DNA of 21,969 bases from an uncultured Acetobacter sp. GTDB lineage: Bacteria > Pseudomonadota > Alphaproteobacteria > Acetobacterales > Acetobacteraceae. Numbering within the stretch: the first letter of the stretch is position 1; the number at the start of each line of letters is the position of its first letter. Both the position numbers and the translations under genes were made by a program. The stretch spans positions 1 to 21,969 of the forward strand of contig NZ_CALLXM010000089.1 in assembly GCF_937875265.1 (NCBI RefSeq), given 5' to 3'. Under the pieces are notes generated by a model. The model searched no databases. It worked only from the letters and a program-made list of their open reading frames with translations, and was not told the origin of the DNA. Positions 16,082-21,969 of this stretch are shown piece by piece.

Positions 16082-16246
16082 ATGACCTACCAGTCCAGGA
16101 TTGAGAGTCTTAAATCCCGCCACTCACGGATCGATAAACAGATCTCTTCTGAAGGCGGACGGCCCAGACCGGATGAACGTGTTCTGATGTGTCTCAAATT
16201 GCAGAAGCTGCGGATCAAGGAGGAAATTGAACGCCTGTCTGCCTGA
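16082..16246 (+). CDS. DUF465/YdcH-family small protein, short form
   Basis: A 54-residue charged helical protein: MTYQSRIESLKSRHSRIDKQ, a short linker (SEGGRPRPDE), then CLKLQKLRIKEEIERLSA. The helix-turn-helix hairpin layout and the LKLQKLRIKEEIERL run fit DUF465, at the short end of the family. The ATG at 16082 is chosen because GGAGG lies 6 nt upstream; the in-frame GTG at 16049 lacks a ribosome-binding site. It diverges from the other DUF465 gene and is followed by its own terminator. Function unknown. Confidence 0.78.
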   Translation: MTYQSRIESLKSRHSRIDKQISSEGGRPRPDERVLMCLKLQKLRIKEEIERLSA

Positions 16247-16299
16247 GAGCAGCATAGCCCTCCTGTTATCTCCGTATCGGAGCGGGCAGGGCTTGAGCG

Positions 16300-16325
16300 T
16301 CTCTTTGAGCCAAAGAGATATTTTC
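16300..16325 (+). terminator. Intrinsic terminator of the short DUF465 gene
   Basis: The perfect 8-bp stem TCTCTTTG (16300-16307) with CAAAGAGA (16311-16318) and a 3-nt loop is followed by TATTTTCTG. The stem is not very GC-rich. Confidence 0.6.
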
Positions 16326-16350
16326 TGAAAATCGCCAGAGATGGCTTAAA

Positions 16351-16381
16351 GGCACTGGCTGGCGCAAGGCTGGCCAGTGCC
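16351..16381 (-). terminator. Probable terminator of trcR
   Basis: A 9-bp stem GGCACTGGC (16351-16359) with GCCAGTGCC (16373-16381) lies 8 bp beyond the trcR stop. On the minus strand it is followed only by TTTAAGCC, so the U-run is weak. Confidence 0.55.
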
Positions 16382-16388
16382 ACGGAGA

Positions 16389-16982
16389 TTACTCTCCGGT
16401 TGTTTCGTGCTCTGAAATATCCATCGGCAGCGGCTGCGGAATTTCTTTGCCGTCACGCTCAAGCCGCGTTGTGGCGGCATTCACAGCAGCATTCAAATCC
16501 ATCTGGCTGCACAGGCCGACAGTTACCGGGTCACGCGGCTTGATGTTCGGCGTGTTCCAGTGTTGCTTGTCGCGCACTTTAGCGATGGTGTCTTTGGTCG
16601 TGCCCAGCAATTTAACAATCTGAAGGTCGTTCAGCTGCGGGAAGTTGCGCAGCAGGAACGCAATACCATCCGGACGATCATGCCGTTTGGCGACTGGTGT
16701 ATAGCGAGCCCCTTTGGAGCGGCGTTTGACCGGGTTGTTAGTTGCCAGAATTTTCAGTCGTGCGTCAGGGTTAGCTTCGCAACGGCTGATTTCTTCCTGC
16801 TTAAGCTGGTGGTTGGCAACGGGATCATACCCGACAATCCCCTGAGCAACCTCACCGTCGGCAATAGCCTGCACTTCCAGAGGGTGCATGCCGCAGAACT
16901 CAGCAATCTGAGTAAAGCTCAGGGCGGTTTTTTCAATCAGCCACACTGCGGTGGCCTTGGGCATCAGCGGTAAGGTCGTCAT
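16389..16982 (-). CDS. trcR: Cell-cycle transcriptional regulator TrcR (DUF1013)
   Basis: A 197-residue protein of the alphaproteobacterial DUF1013 family, known in Caulobacter as TrcR. It starts MTTLPLMPKATAVWLIEKTA, with a helix-turn-helix-like segment at 20-45 (LSFTQIAEFCGMHPLEVQAI) and a second one near 115-137 (LNDLQIVKLLGTTKDTIAKV). The family block WNTPNIKPRDPV (142-153) is present. It is described as a DNA-binding regulator associated with RNA polymerase and cell-cycle genes; targets here are unknown. ATG at 16982 is chosen by the family start and a GGAAG just upstream; ATG at 16991 would abut AGG. It is monocistronic, bounded by terminators on both sides. A weak TTGACC promoter-like box lies about 120 bp upstream. 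Confidence 0.9.
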   Translation of the reverse strand: MTTLPLMPKATAVWLIEKTALSFTQIAEFCGMHPLEVQAIADGEVAQGIVGYDPVANHQLKQEEISRCEANPDARLKILATNNPVKRRSKGARYTPVAKRHDRPDGIAFLLRNFPQLNDLQIVKLLGTTKDTIAKVRDKQHWNTPNIKPRDPVTVGLCSQMDLNAAVNAATTRLERDGKEIPQPLPMDISEHETTGE

Positions 16983-17139
16983 TGCTTCCATCCTGTCGTC
17001 GGTCGGCGCTTGCGCAGGCACCGGAAAAACTGACGTTCCGGAAACCATTCCGAAGGCCCGCGTGCCTGCCGGCGCGCATCTGTGGCGACGATATGGGCGG
17101 AGCGTCCCTCACAGGTCAAGCGACAAATTGATCTCAGAA

Positions 17140-17167
17140 AAAAGGAGGAAGCTGACTTCCTCCTTTT
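17140..17167 (-). terminator. Intrinsic terminator of hsp20
   Basis: An 11-bp stem AAAAGGAGGAA (17140-17150) pairs with TTCCTCCTTTT (17157-17167) around a 6-nt loop. On the minus strand it is followed by more T residues (TTTCTGAG), and it lies 23 bp after the hsp20 stop. The A/T flanks allow it to work both ways. Confidence 0.8.
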
Positions 17168-17190
17168 CTCCGCTCTTTAAAGGTGTGTGA

Positions 17191-17676
17191 TTATGCCGCA
17201 GCAGCGGCAGGTTGAGGGGGTGACATTGTTTGCGCAACGGCGTGCTGTTGTGCCGATGCCTCGGATTTTACGGGAATGCGGCGCGGCTTGAGGGCTTCAG
17301 GTACAATCTGGCGCACGGAAATACGCAGCAGGCCATTGTTCATATCCGCACCGGTGACTTCCACATGGTCAGCCAGCGCAAAATGGCGTTCAAAGGCGCG
17401 GCGGGCAATGCCACGGTGCAGAATTTCGCCCTCGTTCTGTGGCTCACTGACGCGGCCAGAGACCACCAGCGTGTTATCCTGGACAACCAGCTCAATATCA
17501 TCAGGGCCAAATCCGGCCACGGCCATGGTCAGGGCGTAGCTGTCATTTCCGGTCTTGGTAATATCGTAAGGGGGGTAGCTGGGGGTGGCTGTGCTGCGTG
17601 CAGCGGTGTCCATCACCTGGGCCAGACGGTCAAACCCGATGGCGGTGCGGAAAAGCGGTGCAAAATCATAGCTCAT
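17191..17676 (-). CDS. Small heat-shock protein, Hsp20/IbpA family
   Basis: A 161-residue small heat-shock protein. The N-terminal arm (1-35) leads into an alpha-crystallin domain at about 36-123, opening YPPYDITKTGNDSYALTMA and containing ILHRGIARRAFERHFALAD (85-103) and the family A-x-x-x-N-G-x-L signature as ADMNNGLLRISV (110-121). VPEALKPRRIPV (125-136) carries the C-terminal I-x-I/V anchor, and an Ala/Pro/Gln-rich tail follows. It is an ATP-independent chaperone that holds unfolding proteins as an oligomer. The ATG at 17676 is preferred: AGGAGG lies 10 nt upstream and the upstream 17 in-frame residues do not belong to the family. That AGGAGG is buried in a ROSE-like hairpin, so translation is probably switched on by heat. 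It is monocistronic. Confidence 0.95.
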   Translation of the reverse strand: MSYDFAPLFRTAIGFDRLAQVMDTAARSTATPSYPPYDITKTGNDSYALTMAVAGFGPDDIELVVQDNTLVVSGRVSEPQNEGEILHRGIARRAFERHFALADHVEVTGADMNNGLLRISVRQIVPEALKPRRIPVKSEASAQQHAVAQTMSPPQPAAAAA

Positions 17677-17793
17677 GGTTAAAAAACCTCCTCGTTTAGC
17701 AAGGTCTTGCCGCACAACAGCCCCCATCAGGCGGGCGTGTTACGGCAGGGTGATGTGAGAGGAAAACCCCGTGTTCGGGCATTTTTCTCACAG
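17677..17793 (-). ncRNA. ROSE-type RNA thermometer in the hsp20 5' leader
   Basis: On the minus strand the 117 nt before the hsp20 ATG fold into three hairpins. The outer one pairs TGTGAGA with TCTCACA (17754-17792, with inner AAAA/TTTT and CCCG/GGGG pairing). The middle one runs about 17707-17744 with GCCG/CGGC at its base. The last (17686-17705) reads ACCUUGCU-AAACG-AGGAGGU, which pairs ACCUU-CU with AGGAGGU, leaving a bulged G and a G-U pair. This is the conserved UUGCU/AGGA core of ROSE elements, which hide the ribosome-binding site at low temperature and melt on heat shock. ROSE elements are known upstream of small heat-shock genes in alpha- and gammaproteobacteria. The gene family match strengthens the call. 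Confidence 0.8.
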
Positions 17794-17826
17794 CTAAACG
17801 TGGAAAACCCCGCCTCCTGATTCAAG
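17794..17826 (-). promoter_or_regulatory. Possible RpoH (sigma-32) promoter of hsp20
   Basis: On the minus strand CTTGAA (17826-17821) is followed after 17 nt by CCACGTTTAG (17803-17794), a partial match to the alphaproteobacterial RpoH consensus (CTTGAC, then CYTATNTNNG). It would start transcription at about the 5' hairpin of the ROSE leader. The -35 lies in the loop side of the rpmE terminator. Confidence 0.4.
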
Positions 17827-17836
17827 AGGCGGGGTT
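17801..17836 (-). terminator. Intrinsic terminator of rpmE
   Basis: An 11-bp GC-rich stem AACCCCGCCTC (on the minus strand 17836-17826) pairs with GAGGCGGGGTT (17816-17806), followed by TTCC after the stem's own TT. It sits 35 bp beyond the rpmE stop. Confidence 0.85.
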
Positions 17837-17871
17837 CCGGATTTTTCAACCGATCTAAAAAAGAAGGCTGA

Positions 17872-18102
17872 TCAGACCTTTGAGCGCGTGCCGATACCAG
17901 CAAAACGCTTGTTGAACTTGGCAACCTGGCCCCCGGTGTCCATCATGCGCTGCACGCCAGTCCATGCCGGGTGAGACTTTGTGTCCACGTCCAGACGGAG
18001 TGTGTCACCAGCCTTGCCTGCGCAGGAGCGGGTTTTGTATTCGGTGCCATCGGTCATGATGACGGTGATTTCGTGGTAGTCAGGGTGAATGCCGGGTTTC
18101 AT
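17872..18102 (-). CDS. rpmE: 50S ribosomal protein L31
   Basis: A 76-residue L31. It opens MKPGIHPDYHEITVIMTDGT and continues KSHPAWTGVQRMMDTGGQVAKF, which are the alphaproteobacterial L31 hallmarks. Only one Cys is present (Cys27 in RSCAGKAG) and no CxxC pairs, so this is a zinc-free form, usual in this class. L31 bridges the two ribosomal subunits near the central protuberance. The ATG at 18102 matches the family start; a TTG at 18123 would add seven residues without support. The Shine-Dalgarno sequence is modest (GGAAAG about 10 nt upstream). It is monocistronic, divergent from mscL across 251 bp. Confidence 0.97.
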   Translation of the reverse strand: MKPGIHPDYHEITVIMTDGTEYKTRSCAGKAGDTLRLDVDTKSHPAWTGVQRMMDTGGQVAKFNKRFAGIGTRSKV

Positions 18103-18145
18103 GTGTTGCGTCTTTCCGTTCAAAAGGCTGTCCCGATACCGACCG

Positions 18146-18191
18146 GGCTATGCGTGCGAGTGCGTATAGCCGTCTGTGCAAGCAGGATCAA
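18146..18191 (-). promoter_or_regulatory. Likely rpmE promoter overlapped by an inverted repeat
   Basis: On the minus strand TTGATC (18191-18186) and TATACG (18168-18163) are separated by 17 nt, a good sigma-70 promoter about 60 bp before rpmE. The -10 box lies inside an imperfect inverted repeat (18146-18154 with 18163-18171, GGCTATGCG against CGTATAGCC with one G-T mismatch), which could be an operator. The rest of the 251-bp gap to mscL shows no gene. Confidence 0.5.
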
Positions 18192-18353
18192 TAACTCATG
18201 CGGCCTTGTGGGCGGGTTTTTACCAAGTATGAGCCGTAAAAGCCACGCTTGGTTGGGAAATCCGCGAATCGTAGCGGTTTGAGCTTGTTAAAAAGGGTTC
18301 AGGCTGAGTACAGATTGTGAGATAATTCTGCCTGTAAAAGGATAAAGTGGTTT

Positions 18354-18812
18354 ATGGCTGACATTAAATCCCATGTGCACACCCCAGGCTGGGTGGGCGA
18401 ATTCCGCGCGTTTATCATGCGTGGCAATGTTGTTGATCTGGCCGTTGGTGTCATCATCGGTGCAGCGTTCACAGCGATTGTGAACAGTCTGGTCAAAGAT
18501 ATTTTTAACCCGCTGCTGGGGCTGGTGATTGGTGGAATCGACTTTTCCAACCTGTTCGTCACACTCAAAGGCCCGCATCTTGCTACGCTGGCAGAAGCCC
18601 AGAAAGCCGGTGCTGTTACCCTTAATATCGGTCTGTTTCTGAACGCCGTCATTCAGTTCCTGATCATGGCGATGGTCATTTTCTGGTTTGTGAAGATGTT
18701 GACCCGTCTGCATGGGCAGGCAGAAGCTGCGCCCGCGGCCCCTCCTGCACCGACCAAGACGGAAGTGCTGCTTGAGCAGATCCGTGACGAACTGGCCGCA
18801 CGCAAGGCCTGA
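18354..18812 (+). CDS. mscL: Large-conductance mechanosensitive channel
   Basis: A 152-residue MscL, slightly longer than the E. coli protein (136). The N-terminal amphipathic helix is followed by TM1 at about 22-48 (GNVVDLAVGVIIGAAFTAIVNSLVKD), a periplasmic loop (60-88), TM2 at about 90-114 (LNIGLFLNAVIQFLIMAMVIFWFVK) and a cytoplasmic helix ending KTEVLLEQIRDELAARKA. Between TM2 and that helix lies an Ala/Pro linker (AEAAPAAPPAPT). The channel opens under high membrane tension to release solutes on osmotic downshock. The ATG at 18354 has AAAAGGA about 11 nt upstream. A GATAAT at 18321-18326 resembles a -10 box but has no good -35 partner. Confidence 0.97.
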   Translation: MADIKSHVHTPGWVGEFRAFIMRGNVVDLAVGVIIGAAFTAIVNSLVKDIFNPLLGLVIGGIDFSNLFVTLKGPHLATLAEAQKAGAVTLNIGLFLNAVIQFLIMAMVIFWFVKMLTRLHGQAEAAPAAPPAPTKTEVLLEQIRDELAARKA

Positions 18813-18820
18813 ACTCTGAT

Positions 18821-18836
18821 GCGCCCTGCGGGGCGC
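18821..18836 (+). terminator. Possible terminator of mscL
   Basis: GCGCCC and GGGCGC form a 6-bp GC-only stem with a TGCG loop directly after mscL. It is followed by TGATGAGATTT, without a real U-run, so this is a weak call. Confidence 0.4.
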
Positions 18837-18880
18837 TGATGAGATTTACCGGAAAGACAGATATGGGTTAGGCTCGTTTC

Positions 18881-19246
18881 ATGACGCGCTCCCTTTCTGG
18901 ATTTCCGGTTTTTTTTCGCTTGATGGCTGGGCTTACAGGCCTTGCAGTGCTGGCAGGCTGCCAGTCCTCCGCCGGTATGGTGAAAATAAACCCCACCCCC
19001 CGTACACTGATTTACAGCTATGTCATTGCCAGCGGCATGGCCCGTGGGCAGGTGATGTCTGGCCTCGTGCCGCCAGAGCGTCTCATCCGGATTGTGGATG
19101 CAGATCGCACGGCTCTTGCTGCCATTCTGGTCGCTGAGCACAGCCCTACTGGTGCGGATATAAAAACCGCCAGTCAGGCTGTGGAAAATTTTCTGGCTGT
19201 TATTGAGCCGTCCGACGTCACGCCCACCTCGGTGGTGCGGCGTTAA
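18881..19246 (+). CDS. Small predicted lipoprotein of unknown function
   Basis: A 121-residue protein with a lipoprotein signal: a basic N-terminus (MTRSLSG, Arg13), a hydrophobic stretch and the lipobox LAGC with Cys27. The mature part is about 95 residues, begins CQSSAGMVKINPTPRTL, is mostly helical and lacks motifs I recognise. The residue after Cys is Gln, which by the usual rule does not hold it in the inner membrane, so outer-membrane attachment is likely. The ATG at 18881 lacks a clear ribosome-binding site; a start at 18923 would leave too short a charged region. It lies 68 bp after mscL on the same strand and ends at a strong terminator. Confidence 0.75.
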   Translation: MTRSLSGFPVFFRLMAGLTGLAVLAGCQSSAGMVKINPTPRTLIYSYVIASGMARGQVMSGLVPPERLIRIVDADRTALAAILVAEHSPTGADIKTASQAVENFLAVIEPSDVTPTSVVRR

Positions 19247-19271
19247 AGTTCAGGCGTCTTTCTCCCCATAA

Positions 19272-19308
19272 AAAAAGCGTTCCGACCGGATGGTGCGGAA
19301 CGCTTTTT
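19272..19308. terminator. Bidirectional terminator shared by the lipoprotein gene and secF
   Basis: A 9-bp stem AGCGTTCCG (19276-19284) pairs with CGGAACGCT (19296-19304), with A-run on the left and T-run on the right, so each convergent gene sees a stem followed by U residues. It lies 25 bp after one stop and 6 bp after the other. Confidence 0.9.
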
Positions 19309-19313
19309 GCGTC

Positions 19314-20258
19314 TTATGCGCTTTTGCGCGGGGCAGGTGGTCTGGCATCCCGCTTCAGGCGGCCTTCACCCATAAAGAGTAGCAGCGGGGCTGCGATGAA
19401 GATGGAAGAGGACGTTCCCACCACAATCCCGAATAGCATGGTCCAGGCAAAGCCGGACAGGGTGGTGCCACCAAACAGCGCCAGCGGCAGAGAGGCCAGA
19501 AAGACGGTGCAGGAGGTGCCGAGTGTGCGGTTCAGAGTCTCATTGATCGAAAGATCAATCAGTTCCCTCAGCGGCATGGTGCGATATTTGCGCAGGTTTT
19601 CACGCACGCGGTCATACACCACCACCTTATCGTTCGTGGAGTAGCCGAGGATGGTAAGAATGGCGGCAACCATCACCAGATCAAATTCAAATCCGGTGAT
19701 GACCAGAAACCCCATGGTTTTGGTCAGGTCCAGCACAAGCGTGATAACGGCGCTGAGGGCGAACTCCCACTCAAAGCGAAACCAGATATAGCCCAGAATC
19801 ATTGCAAGGCTGAGGCCAAGGGCCAGCATGCCATTGCGGAATAATTCAGCGGAGACTGATGCCCCCACAGCGTCGGCCCGCAGCACGGTGGTACCGGGCT
19901 GTGCTTCAGCTACGGCGTGGCGCACGGTGTCCACAATGGTGTTGGTCTGCTGCTCATTGCCCGCATCAAGGCGGATCAGCACATCATCTGGTGCGCCAAA
20001 CGCCTGAATGGAAGCATGCGTCACATTATGTGCAGCAAGAGCCGCACGCAGTTTTGCAAAGTCAGCCGGGCCGGAAGTTTTGGCCTCCACCACAATGCCG
20101 CCCCGGAAGTCCAGGCCCAGAGTAAGGCCCGGATGCAGGAACAGCACGACGGAGAGCAGAGACAGCGCGGCCGAGACAATCAGCCCCGCATAACGCCCGC
20201 GCATGAAGTTGATGTGGGTATCCTTGCGTACAAAACGCAGGAGAGGACGTCCGAACAT
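19314..20258 (-). CDS. secF: Protein translocase subunit SecF
   Basis: A 314-residue inner-membrane protein, about the E. coli length (323). One N-terminal helix (about 23-43) is followed by the family signature LGLDFRGGIVVEAK (48-61), a periplasmic domain to about residue 130, and five C-terminal helices. The run ILTILGYSTNDKVVVYDRVREN (about 211-232) is the SecF hallmark in the fourth helix region. With SecD it uses the proton-motive force to pull proteins out of the SecYEG channel. The ATG at 20258 has GAGG 6 nt upstream and lies 12 bp after the secD stop, so the two genes form one transcript. Confidence 0.97.
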   Translation of the reverse strand: MFGRPLLRFVRKDTHINFMRGRYAGLIVSAALSLLSVVLFLHPGLTLGLDFRGGIVVEAKTSGPADFAKLRAALAAHNVTHASIQAFGAPDDVLIRLDAGNEQQTNTIVDTVRHAVAEAQPGTTVLRADAVGASVSAELFRNGMLALGLSLAMILGYIWFRFEWEFALSAVITLVLDLTKTMGFLVITGFEFDLVMVAAILTILGYSTNDKVVVYDRVRENLRKYRTMPLRELIDLSINETLNRTLGTSCTVFLASLPLALFGGTTLSGFAWTMLFGIVVGTSSSIFIAAPLLLFMGEGRLKRDARPPAPRKSA

Positions 20259-20270
20259 AAGCGCCTCGTC

Positions 20271-21830
20271 TCAGACCGGAAGGCTGGTCGGGCGCGTGAG
20301 CGCATACCAGCGGACCATAAGCAGTCGGGAAAGCAGGAGGGTCGTGAACAGGGTGGTCACGATACCGATGGTGATGGTCAGAGCAAACCCGCGCACAGGG
20401 CCTGTGCCGAACACAAAGAGCATGACGTGAGCCAGCAGAGCTGTGGCGTTACTATCCACAATGGTGGAGGTGGCGCGCTCAAACCCGGCCTGCATGGCTG
20501 CCAGAGGGGTGCGGCCCCGTGCCACTTCTTCCCGGATACGTTCATTGATCAGGATGTTGGCATCCACCGCCATCCCGAGCGTTAGCAGCATCCCGGCCAT
20601 CCCCGGCAGGGTCAGGGTGGCTTCAAACAGGGAGAGAATGGCGATCATCAGCACAAGGTTGGCCAGCAGGGCGACGTTCGCATACCAGCCAAAGCGCCCG
20701 TAAAACAGCGCCATGAACAGAATAACGAATACAAAACCTGCGGCCAGGCTGAGGATGCCTGCACGGATAGAATCCGCCCCGAGAGACGGGCCAATGGTAC
20801 GCTGTTCCATCACGCTCAGTGGGGCCGGAAGAGCACCGGCACGAAGCATGAGGGCGAGGTCTGTTGCTTTCTGAGCATCAAACCCACCGGTAATCTGTCC
20901 GTTTCCGCCGGTAATGGGGGAGCGGATAACCGGGGCTTCAATCACCTTGTTATCCAGCACGATGGCAAAGCGCCGCCCGACATTGGCCTGTGTGACCGTG
21001 GAGAAGGCGTGCGTGCCAACAGAATCGAAGGTGAAGGTCACTGCCCATTCGCCGCTCTGGGAATCAATCACAGCGCCCGCGTTGGTCAGGTCCGTGCCGT
21101 CCACGTCCACATGATCATACACAGGGAGCGGCGGGCCATCACCAGCCGTAGACATTGGCAGCAGGCTGACACCCGGAGGAGCTGCCGTTGCATGCGTGGG
21201 ATTGGGGTCCACAAGGCGGAACGTCATTTTTGCCGTGGTGCCCAGCAGGGTCTTGATCCGCTCAGGGTCCGTAATGCCGGGGAGTTCCACCACAATGCGG
21301 TCATCACCCTGACGGGTAATTTCCGGGTCCACTGCGCCGGTGGCATCAATGCGGCGGCGCACAATCTCGATGGACTGCGTCACAGCTTCCCGTGCGCGGG
21401 CTTTCAGCGCTTCGGGGGAGAGTGTGAGGACAATGCCGCCATTATCCTGTTTCTGAACGGTAAATTCGTTAGCGACAGCGCGCGGCATCTTGTTCAGTGC
21501 CGCGAGGTCAGCGTCTGTTTCCGCAGCATCACGCGGCATGAAGGACACCGTGCTGGTATCCGCATTGGTGCTGATATTGCGGTATCCAAGCTGGGACTTC
21601 AGCAGCGTCTCACGCGTGCCGTCTGCCAGAGTTTGTAACCTGTCATGCGTCAGGCTCTTCAGGTCCACCTGCATAAGGAGGTAGGACCCCCCGCGCAGAT
21701 CCAGCCCCAGATGAATCTGGCGCCAGGGCATGGAAGGGAAGGGATTGCGCAGACCATTGGGCAGGCAGAGCAGCAGCCCTAAAAGGCACACACCCAGTAC
21801 CGAGGCCAACTTGAGGCGGCTGTAATACAT
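20271..21830 (-). CDS. secD: Protein translocase subunit SecD
   Basis: A 519-residue inner-membrane protein, somewhat shorter than E. coli SecD (615). TM1 is at about 8-25, followed by HLGLDLRGGSYLLMQVD (40-56), the P1 head and base domains, and the run RIVVELPGITDPERIKTLL typical of SecD. Five C-terminal helices contain MAVDANILINERIREE, the conserved SecD motif, and GIVTTLFTTLLLSRLL near the end. It works with SecF in late steps of Sec export. The ATG at 21830 is chosen because AGGTGA lies just upstream and the first helix follows at once; an in-frame extension to 21905 has none. The genes upstream lie outside the window. Confidence 0.97.
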   Translation of the reverse strand: MYYSRLKLASVLGVCLLGLLLCLPNGLRNPFPSMPWRQIHLGLDLRGGSYLLMQVDLKSLTHDRLQTLADGTRETLLKSQLGYRNISTNADTSTVSFMPRDAAETDADLAALNKMPRAVANEFTVQKQDNGGIVLTLSPEALKARAREAVTQSIEIVRRRIDATGAVDPEITRQGDDRIVVELPGITDPERIKTLLGTTAKMTFRLVDPNPTHATAAPPGVSLLPMSTAGDGPPLPVYDHVDVDGTDLTNAGAVIDSQSGEWAVTFTFDSVGTHAFSTVTQANVGRRFAIVLDNKVIEAPVIRSPITGGNGQITGGFDAQKATDLALMLRAGALPAPLSVMEQRTIGPSLGADSIRAGILSLAAGFVFVILFMALFYGRFGWYANVALLANLVLMIAILSLFEATLTLPGMAGMLLTLGMAVDANILINERIREEVARGRTPLAAMQAGFERATSTIVDSNATALLAHVMLFVFGTGPVRGFALTITIGIVTTLFTTLLLSRLLMVRWYALTRPTSLPV

Positions 21831-21881
21831 TCTCACCTGATCAATCGATTTTTGTCGCCCGGAACATGCCGCTCCCTTGCG

Positions 21882-21958
21882 TGTGATGCAACACTCCACG
21901 GGCACATGCGGGCTGGCATGGGGGATTCGGTAAGGCAGAGTGGCGTGCTTGCATCACA
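21882..21958. repeat. 10-bp inverted repeat upstream of secD
   Basis: TGTGATGCAA at 21882-21891 and its exact reverse complement at 21949-21958 lie 57 bp apart in the non-coding stretch before secD. The spacing is long for a hairpin. No promoter can be placed with confidence in the last 139 bp. Confidence 0.55.
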
Positions 21959-21969
21959 TTTTTGAGCAG

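Noticed and set aside
18222..18253. ACCAAG/CTTGGT short inverted repeat before mscL
   Set aside because: Only 6 bp with a 20-nt loop, expected by chance in this length of sequence.
18653..19141. Minus-strand open frame across mscL and the lipoprotein gene
   Set aside because: It is antisense to two better supported genes and crosses the gap between them; no domain is visible.

Overview
The window reads as a stretch of housekeeping chromosome from an acetic acid bacterium, most likely Acetobacter or a close relative (Acetobacteraceae, Alphaproteobacteria). The reasons are the alphaproteobacterial TrcR/DUF1013 regulator, two DUF465 (YdcH-like) genes, an NAD-type isocitrate dehydrogenase, and a PurE that matches what I recall of the acid-stable Acetobacter aceti enzyme. 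Genes are dense, mostly GC-rich and well separated by intrinsic terminators. I see no rRNA, tRNA, CRISPR array, transposase or prophage.

Layout. Positions 1-1281 hold the C-terminal part of a cation/proton antiporter with a degenerate cyclic-nucleotide-binding-like domain. Positions 1329-2003 hold an AT-richer, unrecognised gene with a possible PD-(D/E)XK nuclease signature. It is followed by a 13-bp inverted repeat and an HdeD-family membrane protein gene. A 355-bp gap (2686-3040) carries the rpsD promoter and a leader with three GTGGACAG copies, then rpsD and prfC. On the minus strand follow a Nudix hydrolase, isocitrate dehydrogenase, aminopeptidase P, prmA and a UvrD/PcrA helicase. The last three (uvrD-prmA-pepP) are packed like an operon. 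Diverging from uvrD are two overlapping radC paralogues.

Positions 13895-15845 (minus) are a DUF465 gene followed by purE and purK, two consecutive steps of purine synthesis. A second DUF465 gene diverges from it. Then come trcR, an hsp20 gene, rpmE, mscL, a small lipoprotein gene, and secF/secD, the accessory part of the Sec translocase. The right end stops upstream of secD.

Most notable points: (1) the tandem RadC pair, in which the first copy has lost the JAMM metal ligands but keeps a good helix-hairpin-helix region, while the second keeps a perfect JAMM motif on a diverged N-terminus; (2) a ROSE-type RNA thermometer in front of hsp20, seen as a hairpin pairing UUGCU with the AGGAGG ribosome-binding site around a bulged G, with a possible RpoH promoter lying inside the rpmE terminator; (3) the candidate nuclease-like orphan at 1329-2003. 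No clearly new multi-gene system is evident; the radC pair is the best candidate for undescribed biology.
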